A stretch of 40,374 nucleotides of DNA from Puniceicoccaceae bacterium. Lineage in GTDB: Bacteria; Verrucomicrobiota; Verrucomicrobiia; Opitutales; Opitutaceae. The notes under the pieces are model-generated. The model saw only the letters and a list, made by a program, of their open reading frames with translations. It did not search any database and was not told the origin of the DNA. The translations under genes and the position numbers were made by a program. How positions within the stretch are numbered: the first letter of the stretch is position 1; every line of letters starts with the position of its first letter. The DNA is taken from contig REEB01000093.1 in NCBI GenBank assembly GCA_007695295.1, forward strand, positions 1 to 40,374, read 5' to 3'. This document shows, piece after piece, positions 8,042 through 16,005 of the stretch.

Positions 8042-8808
8042 CGCCGGTCGACGCGCTCAAGGGGAAAGACCACCACATCGATCGTCCGTGAGAACAACGC
8101 CGACGGGTGGCGCTCCCCGAGGGGCAATCCATCAAGAAGAGTGTTCACGCGGATGTCGGCCGAGGCGTCTTCAAGCGGCCAGCGCCGATGGTGGACCTCC
8201 GCCCGGCAGAGCCTCTCCCGGCGGTCCCGGCTGTAAAGGCAATAGCGTTCGGTGGACCAGATCTCGAAAGACCCCGGCGGATAGTCTGTTTTCCCCCTCG
8301 GTCGGTAGGTGGCCTCAAAAGCCCGATGCCCCCGCCGGTGGCGGTACTCCACCTTTTCCTCCGTGCCCCTCACCCGCATCCGGGCGTTAAAGTAGGGCAG
8401 GCCGAAAAACGTCCGGGCGACCCAGACGGCCAGCGGGTTGGGAACATCGAGGCTGAAAAACCAGACCCCCGGCTTGCCACCGTGGATGACATAGGTGCGG
8501 ACGTTGATTTCGGGAAAATCACAGAGCAGGGATGGCGCGGGAAAGCCCCGCCGCGTCACTCCGGACATGGTGAACGGCACCAGCCCGATCCAGCCCTGCC
8601 CGTTGTAACAATCCGCCTCCAGCCCCGCCGGGAGTTGCTCTTGGAGCCAGTCGGGATCGACCGCCCAGTGAAGGAAAAGCAGGTCATGCCAAGACTGGCG
8701 CCAACTCCAGGGGCGGTGAGGCAGCGGCCACGGCCGGTGGTCCAGATAGTCCAGGGAAGGGTGGGGCGGTTGCACCGGTTGTTCGCTCCCGGAGAATGCC
8801 TCCTCCAT
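8038..8808 (-). CDS. DUF2071 (YqjF-like) family protein
   Basis: About 256 residues matching the DUF2071 pattern: an N-terminal WRQSWHDLLFLHW segment, then LEADCYNGQGWIGLVPFTM, then FPEINVRTYV and a GVWFFSLD piece. Homologues are cytosolic proteins of unknown function with a beta-rich fold related to acetoacetate decarboxylase. I chose the ATG at 8808, five bases after the DUF4190 stop. A start at 8886 would overlap that gene and adds only low-complexity sequence. The gene ends tail to tail with the PstS-like gene, sharing the TTAG. It is probably co-transcribed with the DUF4190 gene; no reaction can be assigned. Confidence 0.85.
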   Translation of the reverse strand: MEEAFSGSEQPVQPPHPSLDYLDHRPWPLPHRPWSWRQSWHDLLFLHWAVDPDWLQEQLPAGLEADCYNGQGWIGLVPFTMSGVTRRGFPAPSLLCDFPEINVRTYVIHGGKPGVWFFSLDVPNPLAVWVARTFFGLPYFNARMRVRGTEEKVEYRHRRGHRAFEATYRPRGKTDYPPGSFEIWSTERYCLYSRDRRERLCRAEVHHRRWPLEDASADIRVNTLLDGLPLGERHPSALFSRTIDVVVFPLERVDRR

Positions 8809-8813
8809 CCCCC

Positions 8814-9134
8814 TCAAACTGAGGCGGCGGCGGCGAAGAGGCCGAAGAGCAAGATCATGCCAAAGATGAGCAGGCCCAAAGCCCACAGCGCCAGGGAAAT
8901 GTAACCCATGACCAGTCCGGCGACCGCCATCCCGCGACCTTCCAGTGCGGGATCACGCTTGGTCTCGCCGAGGGCGAGGTGGCCGAAAATGACCGCCAGG
9001 ACCGGCGGGAGCAGAAAGGTCATGGCGCCGAGCATGCTGAGGATGCCGAGGACGAGTGAGGCGACCGCCATCCCCGAGGAGCGGCGCGACGCCACGGGTG
9101 TGGGAACTGCGGGGACGGCGGGAGGTTGGTTCAT
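8814..9134 (-). CDS. DUF4190-family small membrane protein
   Basis: A 106-residue protein with a Pro-rich N terminus and two hydrophobic helices, about 23-50 and 70-100. The repeated pattern GMAVASLVLGILSM ... GRGMAVAGLVMGYISL, with a GHLALGE loop between, is the DUF4190 signature. The family is widespread, of unknown function and probably in the inner membrane. I chose the ATG at 9134, giving the usual family length; longer in-frame extensions are Arg/Pro-rich. It is followed after five bases by the DUF2071 gene. Confidence 0.82.
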   Translation of the reverse strand: MNQPPAVPAVPTPVASRRSSGMAVASLVLGILSMLGAMTFLLPPVLAVIFGHLALGETKRDPALEGRGMAVAGLVMGYISLALWALGLLIFGMILLFGLFAAAASV

Positions 9135-9588
9135 GGCTGCGATGGCTTCAGGACTTGGAGGGCAGGTGGGCGGGGATTGCTTCCATCCTCGCCGACAGAT
9201 TTGCGGTCTGCGCTGGAGAAGGCAATGGTGAGGACGGCCTCCCCACGATCGCCTCGGGGTCTTTGGGCTGCCGGTGGCGTGGGTTGGCGCGCCCCGGGCT
9301 GGGGATGCGGCGGCCGACACTGGGGGCGTCGGCAGCACCGGGCGGCCCGCTGGCTAACCCAGTGGATTTGCCCCAGTCGAAAGCGAAAGGCATCGTCCTG
9401 GCCGCGGGGAATTTGACAATGGAATCCATCATCGGCTGGTCGGGATACTGCGGCTTCCGGAGGGCGGGGAGTCAAGCGATTCCCTATTGCGCCGGAAGAG
9501 GCCGGGATGTAGCGAAATCCAGAATACGCGAGGAAGGGAAACCGGGTCCGGGAGGAACGCGGGCCCGTCATCCGAAAGGACCGATGGG
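9135..9588. other. Gap without a convincing gene
   Basis: About 450 bases with open frames on both strands but no recognisable protein. The best candidate is a minus-strand frame 9148-9432 (94 residues, starting MMDSIVKFPAARTMPF), which ends 13 bases before the DUF4190 start and could be a small upstream gene. Its codon use is mixed and its second half is low-complexity Pro/Ser/Ala, so I do not call it as a gene. The rest probably contains the promoter of the DUF4190-DUF2071 unit. Confidence 0.4.
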
Positions 9589-9618
9589 TTGACCGGGAGC
9601 GGGTGATTGTTGTATGCT
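9589..9618 (+). promoter_or_regulatory. Candidate sigma-70-type promoter for the DsrE gene
   Basis: TTGACC at 9589-9594 and TATGCT at 9613-9618 are separated by 18 bases. Both hexamers are close to consensus and lie about 80 bases before the DsrE-family start codon. No other strong match was seen in this gap. It was assigned by eye only. Confidence 0.45.
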
Positions 9619-9696
9619 TTCTTTTCAGCGGTGGCGGGGATTTTTCAAACCTCCGCACCATCCCGCAAAACAGCTTCAACCCATAAGAAATCCACC

Positions 9697-10077
9697 ATGT
9701 CAGCCAAAACCGCCATCGTTATTTTCGCCGATCCCAAGACCGGTTCCCAAGAGGCCCTCGGGCGCGTCTTCAATGCCCTCCTGCTGGCGCGGACCCTGCG
9801 CAACAAGGGCCGCGAGTTCGTGGTCATCTTTCAGGGCACAGGCGTGCGCTGGGCTTCGGAAGTGGTCAAACCGGACCATCCCGCCCACAAGTTTTTCAAG
9901 GAAGTCGAAGAGCATGTGGTCGGTGCCTGCGCCGGTTGTTCCGCGGCTTTTGAGGCCACCGAGGCGGTCCAGAAGTCCGGCCTGCGGCTCGTTAATCAGA
10001 TGGATGTGCCCGGCACCGCCGGCTTCATCGATCTCTCCAAGTATTTGGATGACGGATACCAGCTGGTGACCTTCTGA
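9697..10077 (+). CDS. DsrE-family protein
   Basis: A 126-residue small alpha/beta protein of the DsrE/DsrF-like family. It begins TAIVIFADPKTGSQEALGRVFNAL and has a CAGC motif with cysteines at 78 and 81, where the family often carries its active or structural cysteine. Known relatives take part in sulfur relay or are small redox proteins. The segment CSAAFEATEAVQKSGLRL is shared with many uncharacterised DsrE proteins. The ATG at 9697 is preferred; an upstream in-frame start (9607) would fall on the predicted -10 element. The neighbouring isomerase gene starts 64 bases later. Whether they are co-transcribed is unclear, and the function is unknown. Confidence 0.8.
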   Translation: MSAKTAIVIFADPKTGSQEALGRVFNALLLARTLRNKGREFVVIFQGTGVRWASEVVKPDHPAHKFFKEVEEHVVGACAGCSAAFEATEAVQKSGLRLVNQMDVPGTAGFIDLSKYLDDGYQLVTF

Positions 10078-10141
10078 GAAACGTTTTCCGCCAGGTGGGG
10101 GGGATTGACACCGAAAGGTCGGGTGGCAGAACTGCTTCGGC

Positions 10142-11011
10142 ATGCCTACCCGACTGACCCTCCTCAACACCATGGCCGATCGGGAGATCGCGGCCGCGGT
10201 TCTCCGCTGCCGCGAGTGGGGCCTGCACTGGATCGATCTTAAGGATGGAATCTGGGGCGAAGCCATTCTTGATCTGGCCGACGCCGATTGCGCCCGCCTG
10301 GCCGAGCTCCTCGACCGGCACGAGGTGGGGGCCTATTGCCTTTCGAGCCCATTGCTGGGCGATCCGCTGGAAAAAGGCCGCGCCGCCTTTGAGCAGAGCG
10401 TTTCCGCAGGGGTGGAGCGGGCCCTGACGGTGGCCCGCCGCCTGCGACCCCGGTTCATCCGCCTGCTGGCCGCGCGGGCCCGTGACTGCGCCGACGGCCG
10501 CCCCGGCCGCGATGTCTGGCGCACACAGGCCCCTTGGCTGCCGGGCGTTTATGCCGAGGCGGCTCGGCGGATCCGCGAGGCGGGTTTCGAGGCGACCCTG
10601 GAAAACGAAACCCGGGGCTGTGTGCTGGCGTCGGTGGAAGACGTGGAAGCGCTATTTACCGAACTGGGGGAAACGGTTCCGCTCAGCCTGACCTGGGATA
10701 TCCAGAACCTGTGGCAATGCGGTGTATTCCCCTCCCTGGACGTTTATCGCCGCCTGCAACCCCGGCTGGCTTATGTGCACCTCAAAGGCGGACGGGCCGT
10801 AACCCCCGGCGGACCGCTGAAGTGGCGGTCGCCGTTGGAGCAGGCTTCCTGGCCGGTGCAGGCGATCGTCGAAGCGGTCATCCGCGACGGGGTCAGTCCG
10901 GTTCTTTGCCTCAACCCCTCCCATGGCGAAGCCCCTCCGGAAGGAGATCCGCCCGATGGCGTCGCCCGGGATCTTGCCTTTCTCCGCTCACTGTTCGAGG
11001 ACATTGCATGA
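10142..11011 (+). CDS. Sugar phosphate isomerase/epimerase family TIM-barrel protein
   Basis: A 289-residue protein of the AP-endonuclease-2-like/xylose-isomerase-like TIM-barrel family. Candidate metal ligands in the expected order are E154 (TLENETRG), D186 (LTWDIQNLW) and H213 (YVHLKGG). A final Glu may lie in the LNPSHGEAPPEG loop, but its position is less standard. Family members isomerise or epimerise sugars, inositols or related carbohydrates with divalent metals. The stop overlaps the start of the next gene (ATGA at 11008-11011), showing translational coupling with a Gfo/Idh/MocA oxidoreductase. This pairing is typical of inositol-like or unusual sugar catabolism. The substrate is not identifiable. 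Confidence 0.85.
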   Translation: MPTRLTLLNTMADREIAAAVLRCREWGLHWIDLKDGIWGEAILDLADADCARLAELLDRHEVGAYCLSSPLLGDPLEKGRAAFEQSVSAGVERALTVARRLRPRFIRLLAARARDCADGRPGRDVWRTQAPWLPGVYAEAARRIREAGFEATLENETRGCVLASVEDVEALFTELGETVPLSLTWDIQNLWQCGVFPSLDVYRRLQPRLAYVHLKGGRAVTPGGPLKWRSPLEQASWPVQAIVEAVIRDGVSPVLCLNPSHGEAPPEGDPPDGVARDLAFLRSLFEDIA

Positions 11012-12063
11012 TGGCCTCGTCCACCAAATCCGAACGCTCTCTGCGGGTTATCTTGATTGGCGCCGGCGGCCATGCCACCCGCACGCTCCTGCCGACGCTG
11101 CACCACCTTCCTTTCGAGTTGGTCGCGATCTGCGACCTCGACGAGGCCCGCGCCCGCCAAGCGGCCCGGAAGTGGGGTTGCTCCGCCCATACCGATTTGG
11201 CGCGGGCCCTTGATGCCGAAAAGCCGGAAGCCGTGCTGCTGGCCGCCGGCCCCGGGGCGCATCCGCCACTGGCCTGCCGGGCCTTGGAGGCCGGTGTTCA
11301 TGTCTGGATGGAAAAGCCCTCCTCCTACCGGGCGCGTGATTTGGATCCGGTCTTGGAGCGCCGCGGAGACCGGGTCGTGGTCGTGGGCTACAAAAAGGCC
11401 TTCATGCCCGCCACCGACAAAGCGATCGAGCTTCTCAGCGCCGAAGGCGGCAAGGCGCTGCAAAGTGCGCTGGCGGTGTATCCGATCGACGTTCCGGAAG
11501 ACGGCCGGCGCATCCTCGAAGAAGGCGTTTTCACCAATTGGTTGGGCAATGGCTGTCACCCGCTTTCGCTGTTGGTGGCGGTGGCCGGCGAGGTGGAGGC
11601 GCTGACGGTGCGCCGCTCGCGGCACGGTGGCGGCATGTGCCTGCTTGAGTTTGCCGGCGGCGCGGTGGGAGCCCTTCACCTGGCGGCGGGGGCGCCGTCC
11701 AGCCAGGCCGTCGAGCGCTATCACTTCGTGGCCGACGGCCGCCAGGTCGTGATCGACAACGGAAGCCGCGTCCACTTCCAGCGGGGGATTCCGTTCCGCT
11801 ACGGCCAGACCGTCTCCTTCGCTCCCGAGGGACTGGATCACGGAGCCATCGTCTGGGAGCCGCAGAACCACCTCGCCACCCTCGAGAACCGGATGGAGTT
11901 CACCCAAGGATTTTACGGAGAATTGCGGTATTTTTACGACTGCATCGTCGAGGGACGACCCGCCGTCCGCGGTTCGCTCGAATTCGCCCGCCACCTGACG
12001 TTGCTCTACGAGGCCGCGCTTCTCTCCGAGGGGCGTGAGATCCACATCGCCGATTTGGGTTAG
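11008..12063 (+). CDS. Gfo/Idh/MocA-family oxidoreductase
   Basis: About 351 residues with an N-terminal NAD(P)-binding Rossmann fold (VILIGAGGHATRTLLPTL, residues 13-30) and the EKP motif (HVWMEKPSSY) that carries the family's catalytic or cofactor-contact Lys. A GNGCHPLSLLV segment corresponds to the GGHxxD-like substrate motif, with Asp replaced by Ser or Leu. Members oxidise or reduce sugars and cyclitols. The ATG overlaps the isomerase stop by four bases, so the two proteins are made together and probably act in one pathway. A GC-rich 82-base gap with repeated CCGG blocks separates it from the MFS gene. A longer in-frame upstream extension lies inside the isomerase gene and is rejected. 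Confidence 0.88.
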   Translation: MMASSTKSERSLRVILIGAGGHATRTLLPTLHHLPFELVAICDLDEARARQAARKWGCSAHTDLARALDAEKPEAVLLAAGPGAHPPLACRALEAGVHVWMEKPSSYRARDLDPVLERRGDRVVVVGYKKAFMPATDKAIELLSAEGGKALQSALAVYPIDVPEDGRRILEEGVFTNWLGNGCHPLSLLVAVAGEVEALTVRRSRHGGGMCLLEFAGGAVGALHLAAGAPSSQAVERYHFVADGRQVVIDNGSRVHFQRGIPFRYGQTVSFAPEGLDHGAIVWEPQNHLATLENRMEFTQGFYGELRYFYDCIVEGRPAVRGSLEFARHLTLLYEAALLSEGREIHIADLG

Positions 12064-12145
12064 ACCGGGGCCGGAGCGGGGCCGGATCCGGGGCGAAGCG
12101 GAGTGACCTTGATCGGCCCTCCGACGCTGTCATGGTGGCGTTCTC

Positions 12146-13336
12146 ATGCAGGCACTCCGGAGCCAGTTTTTCATCGCCTTCGCCGTTACCGGCAGCCTGA
12201 TCCCGTTCCTCACGGTTGTTTTCAAGGAGGAGCAGGGACTGGGGGAGGAGCAGATCGGGATCATCCTGGCGGTTTCGCAGCTTTCGATCCTGCTGACGCC
12301 GGTGCTGCTGACCCTGGTGGCGGACGCACGGCGGAACAACCGCGGTTTGGTTGTCGGCATCTTTGCTCTTTGTGCACTGGCCCAGGCGGGCCTCTGGGCT
12401 TTCACGGGGTTTTGGGCCACCATGCTGTTGTTTCTGCTCCACAGCCTCGCCTTCGCACCCATGCTGCCCCTGCAGGACGGACTTTACTTCACCGCCCGGC
12501 GACAGGCTGAAATCGGCCGCCGCACCGCTCCGCCCTACCATCGTATCCGGTTGATGGGTACGATCGGCTTCATCGTACCGAGCATCGTGCTCTACCTGCT
12601 GCTCCAGGGCGGCGGTTCGCTCAAGCTGGTCTTTCATGTGGCGACGTTCTTTTGTCTCATCGGCATCATCAACGCCTGGCGGTTGCCGCGCCTGGCCGCA
12701 CCATCCCCTCAAGCCGAAGCAGCCGGAGGATCGCGCTTGCCCACCCTGGAGGCGGGCCGGGTGCTGCTCCGGCCGCCGGCGGTTTTCTTCTGCGCCGGCC
12801 TCGGGCTGACCCACTTCGCCGGCTCGGCCTACTACGGTTTTTACCCGCTCTACCTGACCGAGGTGGCCGGGGTGGACCGGCAATGGCTCGGGCTCATTGC
12901 CAACATCGGGGTTTTGGTGGAAGTCGGGTTCATGGCCGCTTTCGGGCTGCTGAGCAAGCGACTCGGGCTGCGCACCATCGTGGTGCTGGGGATGGGGGCG
13001 ATGTTTTGCCGGATGCTCCTCCTGGCCAGTTTCCCCGGGATGGCGACCGCGCTCGGGATCCAGTTCTTTCACGGCATCATCATCATCGCCACCCATGTCG
13101 CCCCCATTCTGATCCTCAACAGCCTGGCCGGGGACACCTTCCGCAATTCCATCCAGGGACTTTTCACGCTCGTCTTCATCGGAGTCCCCAGAATCACAGG
13201 CAGCCTCCTCTCGGGTTATCTTGCGGCCGTTTCCCTGCAACTGACCTTTGCGGTGGCGGCGCTGATGTGTTTCGCCGGGCTCTGTTTGATTTGGTTTGCC
13301 TTTCGCGACCGCGGCTTTGCCGGGACGGCGCCCTGA
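12146..13336 (+). CDS. MFS transporter (MFS_1-like / LacY-branch)
   Basis: A 396-residue integral membrane protein with about 12 hydrophobic helices and the LacY/nucleoside-symporter-type layout: a short N terminus entering TM1 directly (LRSQFFIAFAVTGSLIPFL), then a hydrophilic central loop near residues 185-200. Loop segments such as VADARRNNR after TM2 and SKRLGLRTIVV mark the family repeats. It is predicted to move a sugar or nucleoside-like solute with protons across the inner membrane. It lies between the isomerase/oxidoreductase pair and a DeoR regulator, so it is a likely uptake step for the substrate those enzymes handle. The substrate is unknown. Confidence 0.85.
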   Translation: MQALRSQFFIAFAVTGSLIPFLTVVFKEEQGLGEEQIGIILAVSQLSILLTPVLLTLVADARRNNRGLVVGIFALCALAQAGLWAFTGFWATMLLFLLHSLAFAPMLPLQDGLYFTARRQAEIGRRTAPPYHRIRLMGTIGFIVPSIVLYLLLQGGGSLKLVFHVATFFCLIGIINAWRLPRLAAPSPQAEAAGGSRLPTLEAGRVLLRPPAVFFCAGLGLTHFAGSAYYGFYPLYLTEVAGVDRQWLGLIANIGVLVEVGFMAAFGLLSKRLGLRTIVVLGMGAMFCRMLLLASFPGMATALGIQFFHGIIIIATHVAPILILNSLAGDTFRNSIQGLFTLVFIGVPRITGSLLSGYLAAVSLQLTFAVAALMCFAGLCLIWFAFRDRGFAGTAP

Positions 13337-13397
13337 GGTAAAACAACCTCCGGCTGAAGAAAATTACTCTCCTCTCTGAAGCCGATTCCCCCTGGCG

Positions 13398-13417
13398 ACA
13401 GCGGCAACCTCCGCTGT
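13398..13417. repeat. Perfect short hairpin between MFS and DeoR genes
   Basis: ACAGCGG and CCGCTGT form a perfect 7-base stem around a CAACCT loop. An outer CCCTG/CAGGG pair lies further out. There is no T-tract, so it could be a weak terminator for the MFS gene or an operator for the DeoR-type regulator encoded just downstream. Confidence 0.35.
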
Positions 13418-13518
13418 ATCCTTGTGGCGGCTACAGGGAAGTTTTTCAGCAAGTTGTGAATCACCATCGACTGGTCTTGATTCCGGTGTCGGCAGGGCCG
13501 ATGAGGCGGTCAGTGTCC

Positions 13519-14292
13519 ATGACTGCCGCCCGTCACCAGAGGATCCTTGATCTGCTCCACCAGCACCGGCAGGTGACCGTTGCCCACCTGCAAAGTGCGC
13601 TCGGCGGCACCTCGATGGCAGTCTGGCGCGACCTGCGGCATCTCGAAGGTCAGGGGCGACTGCTCCGCATCCCCGGTGGCGCCAGGGCCGCGGAAACCGC
13701 GCTGGAGGCAGAAGCCGCCCCATCTGAAGCCACTGGCACCGAGGAGGCGAAAAACCGCATCGCCCGCGAGGCCTGCCGGTTGTTTGTCCGCCAGGGCGAC
13801 ACCATTGCCCTGGAGGGCGGATCGACGGTGGCGGCCCTCATCGATCACCTGCCCGAAACCCATGTCACCGTGATCACGAACAGCCTGCATGTCGCCCTGC
13901 GGGTCCGGCAGGTGCGGCCCCAGTTGCCGGTCAAACTGCCCGGAGGCTGGCTGAGCGCGGCCTCGGGCAATCTCGTGGGTCCGGAGACGCTCCAGTTTGT
14001 TGCCCCTCAGCGGGCCGCGACCTGCTTTCTGAGCGCCGCCGGGCTCGATGCCGCCGTCGGTCCGACCGACCGCAATCCGCTTGAGATCGAAGTGAAACGC
14101 GCTCTCGCGGGGGCGGCCAACCGAGTCGTGCTCCTGGTGGACGCCTCGAAGTTCGGTCGCCGCAGCGCCTCGGTGCTGTTGCATCCCTGGCGGGTGAATG
14201 TGGTCGTTTGCGATGCGCCGCCGCCTCTCGCGATTGCCGAGACCCTGGCCGCCCACGCCGTGCAGATGGTCGTGGCCGAAGGAGCTTCCTGA
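13519..14292 (+). CDS. DeoR-family transcriptional regulator
   Basis: About 257 residues with an N-terminal winged helix (RHQRILDLLHQHRQVTVAHLQ, then a recognition helix containing MAVWRDLRHLE). The C-terminal DeoR sugar-phosphate sensor domain has EGGSTVAAL, TNSLHVALRV, EVKRALAGAA and LLVDASKFGRRS. DeoR proteins usually repress nearby carbohydrate genes until a phosphorylated sugar binds. I chose the ATG at 13519 (MTAARHQRIL), which has a GAGG about 12 bases upstream. In-frame starts at 13501 (ATG) and 13456 (GTG) are possible. It follows the MFS gene by about 180 bases and is a likely local regulator of that locus. Confidence 0.88.
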   Translation: MTAARHQRILDLLHQHRQVTVAHLQSALGGTSMAVWRDLRHLEGQGRLLRIPGGARAAETALEAEAAPSEATGTEEAKNRIAREACRLFVRQGDTIALEGGSTVAALIDHLPETHVTVITNSLHVALRVRQVRPQLPVKLPGGWLSAASGNLVGPETLQFVAPQRAATCFLSAAGLDAAVGPTDRNPLEIEVKRALAGAANRVVLLVDASKFGRRSASVLLHPWRVNVVVCDAPPPLAIAETLAAHAVQMVVAEGAS

Positions 14293-14352
14293 GGCATCCC
14301 TCCATCCGGGCTGGCCCCGGCCTTTCCTTTCCCGGATGATGGGAGGAACGCG

Positions 14353-15321
14353 ATGCCTGCCCCAAGCCTTCTCCATGCCCGTCCCACCCTGTCGCCGCTC
14401 GAACTCGAAGCCGGCGAAAGTTGTGACTTTGTCCTTGCGGACGGTTCCCGCCGCCGGCTCGAGCTGCTCGAAACCGGAGCCGAGATCCTGTTCACCACCC
14501 GGCCCCGGCCCAAAGAGGAGTTTCACAGCGCCCGTACCTTCTACAAATTCCACTGCCTGCTGGCCATCGACGGCGAGCCCCACCGGCTCGAGCGGGAAGT
14601 CCCGACTTGGCGCAGCTTTTATCCGCCCTGGGAGATAGCGGGCCTGCGGATTTGGTTCGACGCGGTGCGGGACATCTTTGACTTCCTCCTGGAAACACAC
14701 GGACCTTGTGCGCCGTCCGGCCAAGCGCGCTTTGCGCTCCAGGACGCGACCCTTCGAATTTGTCCCGAGCCGGTTTTCCCATGGTGCCCTCTGCGCGCGG
14801 ACGGGCTTCGAATCAATGACTGCTACAACGGCGAGGATTGTTGGCTCGGCCCCTACTTCGGAGCCAGTGCCCACGGTGGCCTCGACATCAACCACCGCCG
14901 GGGGACGCCGATCCGGGCACCGATCGGAATCGATGACCATGCCTTCTTCAACCACCTCGAAACCGGTCACAACAACAACCGCTGGCGCGGCTTTCGCCAC
15001 TGGCCCGATGGCTCCACCTGGATACTCCAATGCCACCACATGACGCGCCTGACAGTCCCCGAACACCGGCCCTTGTCACCCGGGCAGCACTACGCGGACG
15101 GAGCAGGGGTATTGAGTGGATCCCATGACCACAGCCATTTCGTCTTCAAAATCGTCCGCGAGGGCCGCACCCACCTGCTCGACCCATGGATCCTCTTCTG
15201 GCAGATGTATCAGGATCGCGACGACGGACTGGTGATTTGGGAGAAGGATGGCCGCGGCGGCTTGGCCGGGAGGCCGGCGGGGCAAGAGCCGGGGGTTTTG
15301 GATCCGGACGGGCCCGGCTGA
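14353..15321 (+). CDS. LytM/M23-like metallopeptidase-fold protein
   Basis: A 322-residue protein. The first 165 residues are unrecognised. Residues 168-265 carry the LytM/M23 pattern: H174 and D178 in HGGLDINHRRGTPIRAP, a middle histidine pair at 228/229 (LQCHHM) and the H-x-H site H260/H262 in GSHDHSHFVFKI. M23 enzymes are zinc endopeptidases of bacterial cell walls, but no clear signal peptide is visible here, so a cell-wall role is not shown. A GGGAGG Shine-Dalgarno lies just before the ATG. It follows the DeoR gene by 60 bases on the same strand. The C-terminal tail past 280 is low-complexity. Both the ligand set and the location suggest an active metal site, with the substrate unknown. 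Confidence 0.72.
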   Translation: MPAPSLLHARPTLSPLELEAGESCDFVLADGSRRRLELLETGAEILFTTRPRPKEEFHSARTFYKFHCLLAIDGEPHRLEREVPTWRSFYPPWEIAGLRIWFDAVRDIFDFLLETHGPCAPSGQARFALQDATLRICPEPVFPWCPLRADGLRINDCYNGEDCWLGPYFGASAHGGLDINHRRGTPIRAPIGIDDHAFFNHLETGHNNNRWRGFRHWPDGSTWILQCHHMTRLTVPEHRPLSPGQHYADGAGVLSGSHDHSHFVFKIVREGRTHLLDPWILFWQMYQDRDDGLVIWEKDGRGGLAGRPAGQEPGVLDPDGPG

Positions 15322-15364
15322 GGGCGGGGTAGCGGCAATCCGAAAAAGCGCGGTGAGTGAACGC

Positions 15365-15853
15365 CTATTCCGCGCCTGGAACGCCTGAGCGCAGTGCCGT
15401 TGCTACGCCGATGACCAGGCCGACGACCGCACCGAACGCGACATGGCCGGCTGCGTGGCAAACGCCTATCCTGAGGTCGGCGCGTTGAAATTCGGGCAGC
15501 GGGTGATGGTCGGAAACGACCCAGACCAAGGCGAGGCTGACGATGAGACCGTGCACCAGGCCGATGGCCAGTCCGGCGAAAACCGGCAAGGGCAATGCAG
15601 TGATGCCGGCATGCCTGAGGGCGAGGTCGTAGAGCCCGGCGAAAATCATGGCTGAAATCAGATGGATGGCCCCCCCGAGGAGGAAGGCATTTTCGCGGCG
15701 ACCGGTGATCAGGCTTCCAAGAGCGACCGGCATGCTGCCGCGGGCGAATCCGGTCCGGGTGATCAGGTGCATGACGATCAGCATCGCAATGCCTCCGGCA
15801 AGGCCGGCGAAGACGACGGTGGGGATCGATAAATCGGGCACGGTTTCGTTCAT
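15365..15853 (-). CDS. Multi-pass membrane protein, unknown function
   Basis: A 162-residue protein with about four hydrophobic helices (near 12-30, 57-77, 88-110 and 133-153). The Gly/Ala-rich helices include HLITRTGFARGS and HAAGHVAFGAVVG, with several histidines at the membrane edges. I do not recognise a named family. It is downstream of, and in the same direction as, the DUF4340 gene, but a gap of about 150 bases separates them. It is probably an independent inner-membrane protein. Confidence 0.65.
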   Translation of the reverse strand: MNETVPDLSIPTVVFAGLAGGIAMLIVMHLITRTGFARGSMPVALGSLITGRRENAFLLGGAIHLISAMIFAGLYDLALRHAGITALPLPVFAGLAIGLVHGLIVSLALVWVVSDHHPLPEFQRADLRIGVCHAAGHVAFGAVVGLVIGVATALRSGVPGAE

Positions 15854-16005
15854 GGCTGGGAAGGGGTCCAGGGTTGGTTGCGCGAAACGGATACGTTAAT
15901 CCGAAAGGGGCGTGGAACGCAAAACCGCCGTTGGATTTGGCCGGCTTGTTTGCCGAATCGTACCGGTGGGCGGCGTTGAATTCGTTGTTTCCCGGATCCG
16001 CCGGA

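Noticed and set aside
9131-9679. A 182-residue minus-strand frame upstream of DUF4190
   Set aside because: It has Pro/Arg/Ser-rich composition, extends over the promoter of the DsrE gene and has no family similarity.
12064-12145. Repeated CCGGGGC blocks after the first Gfo/Idh gene, considered as a terminator
   Set aside because: No stable stem with a T-tract could be drawn, so only GC-rich repetition is seen.
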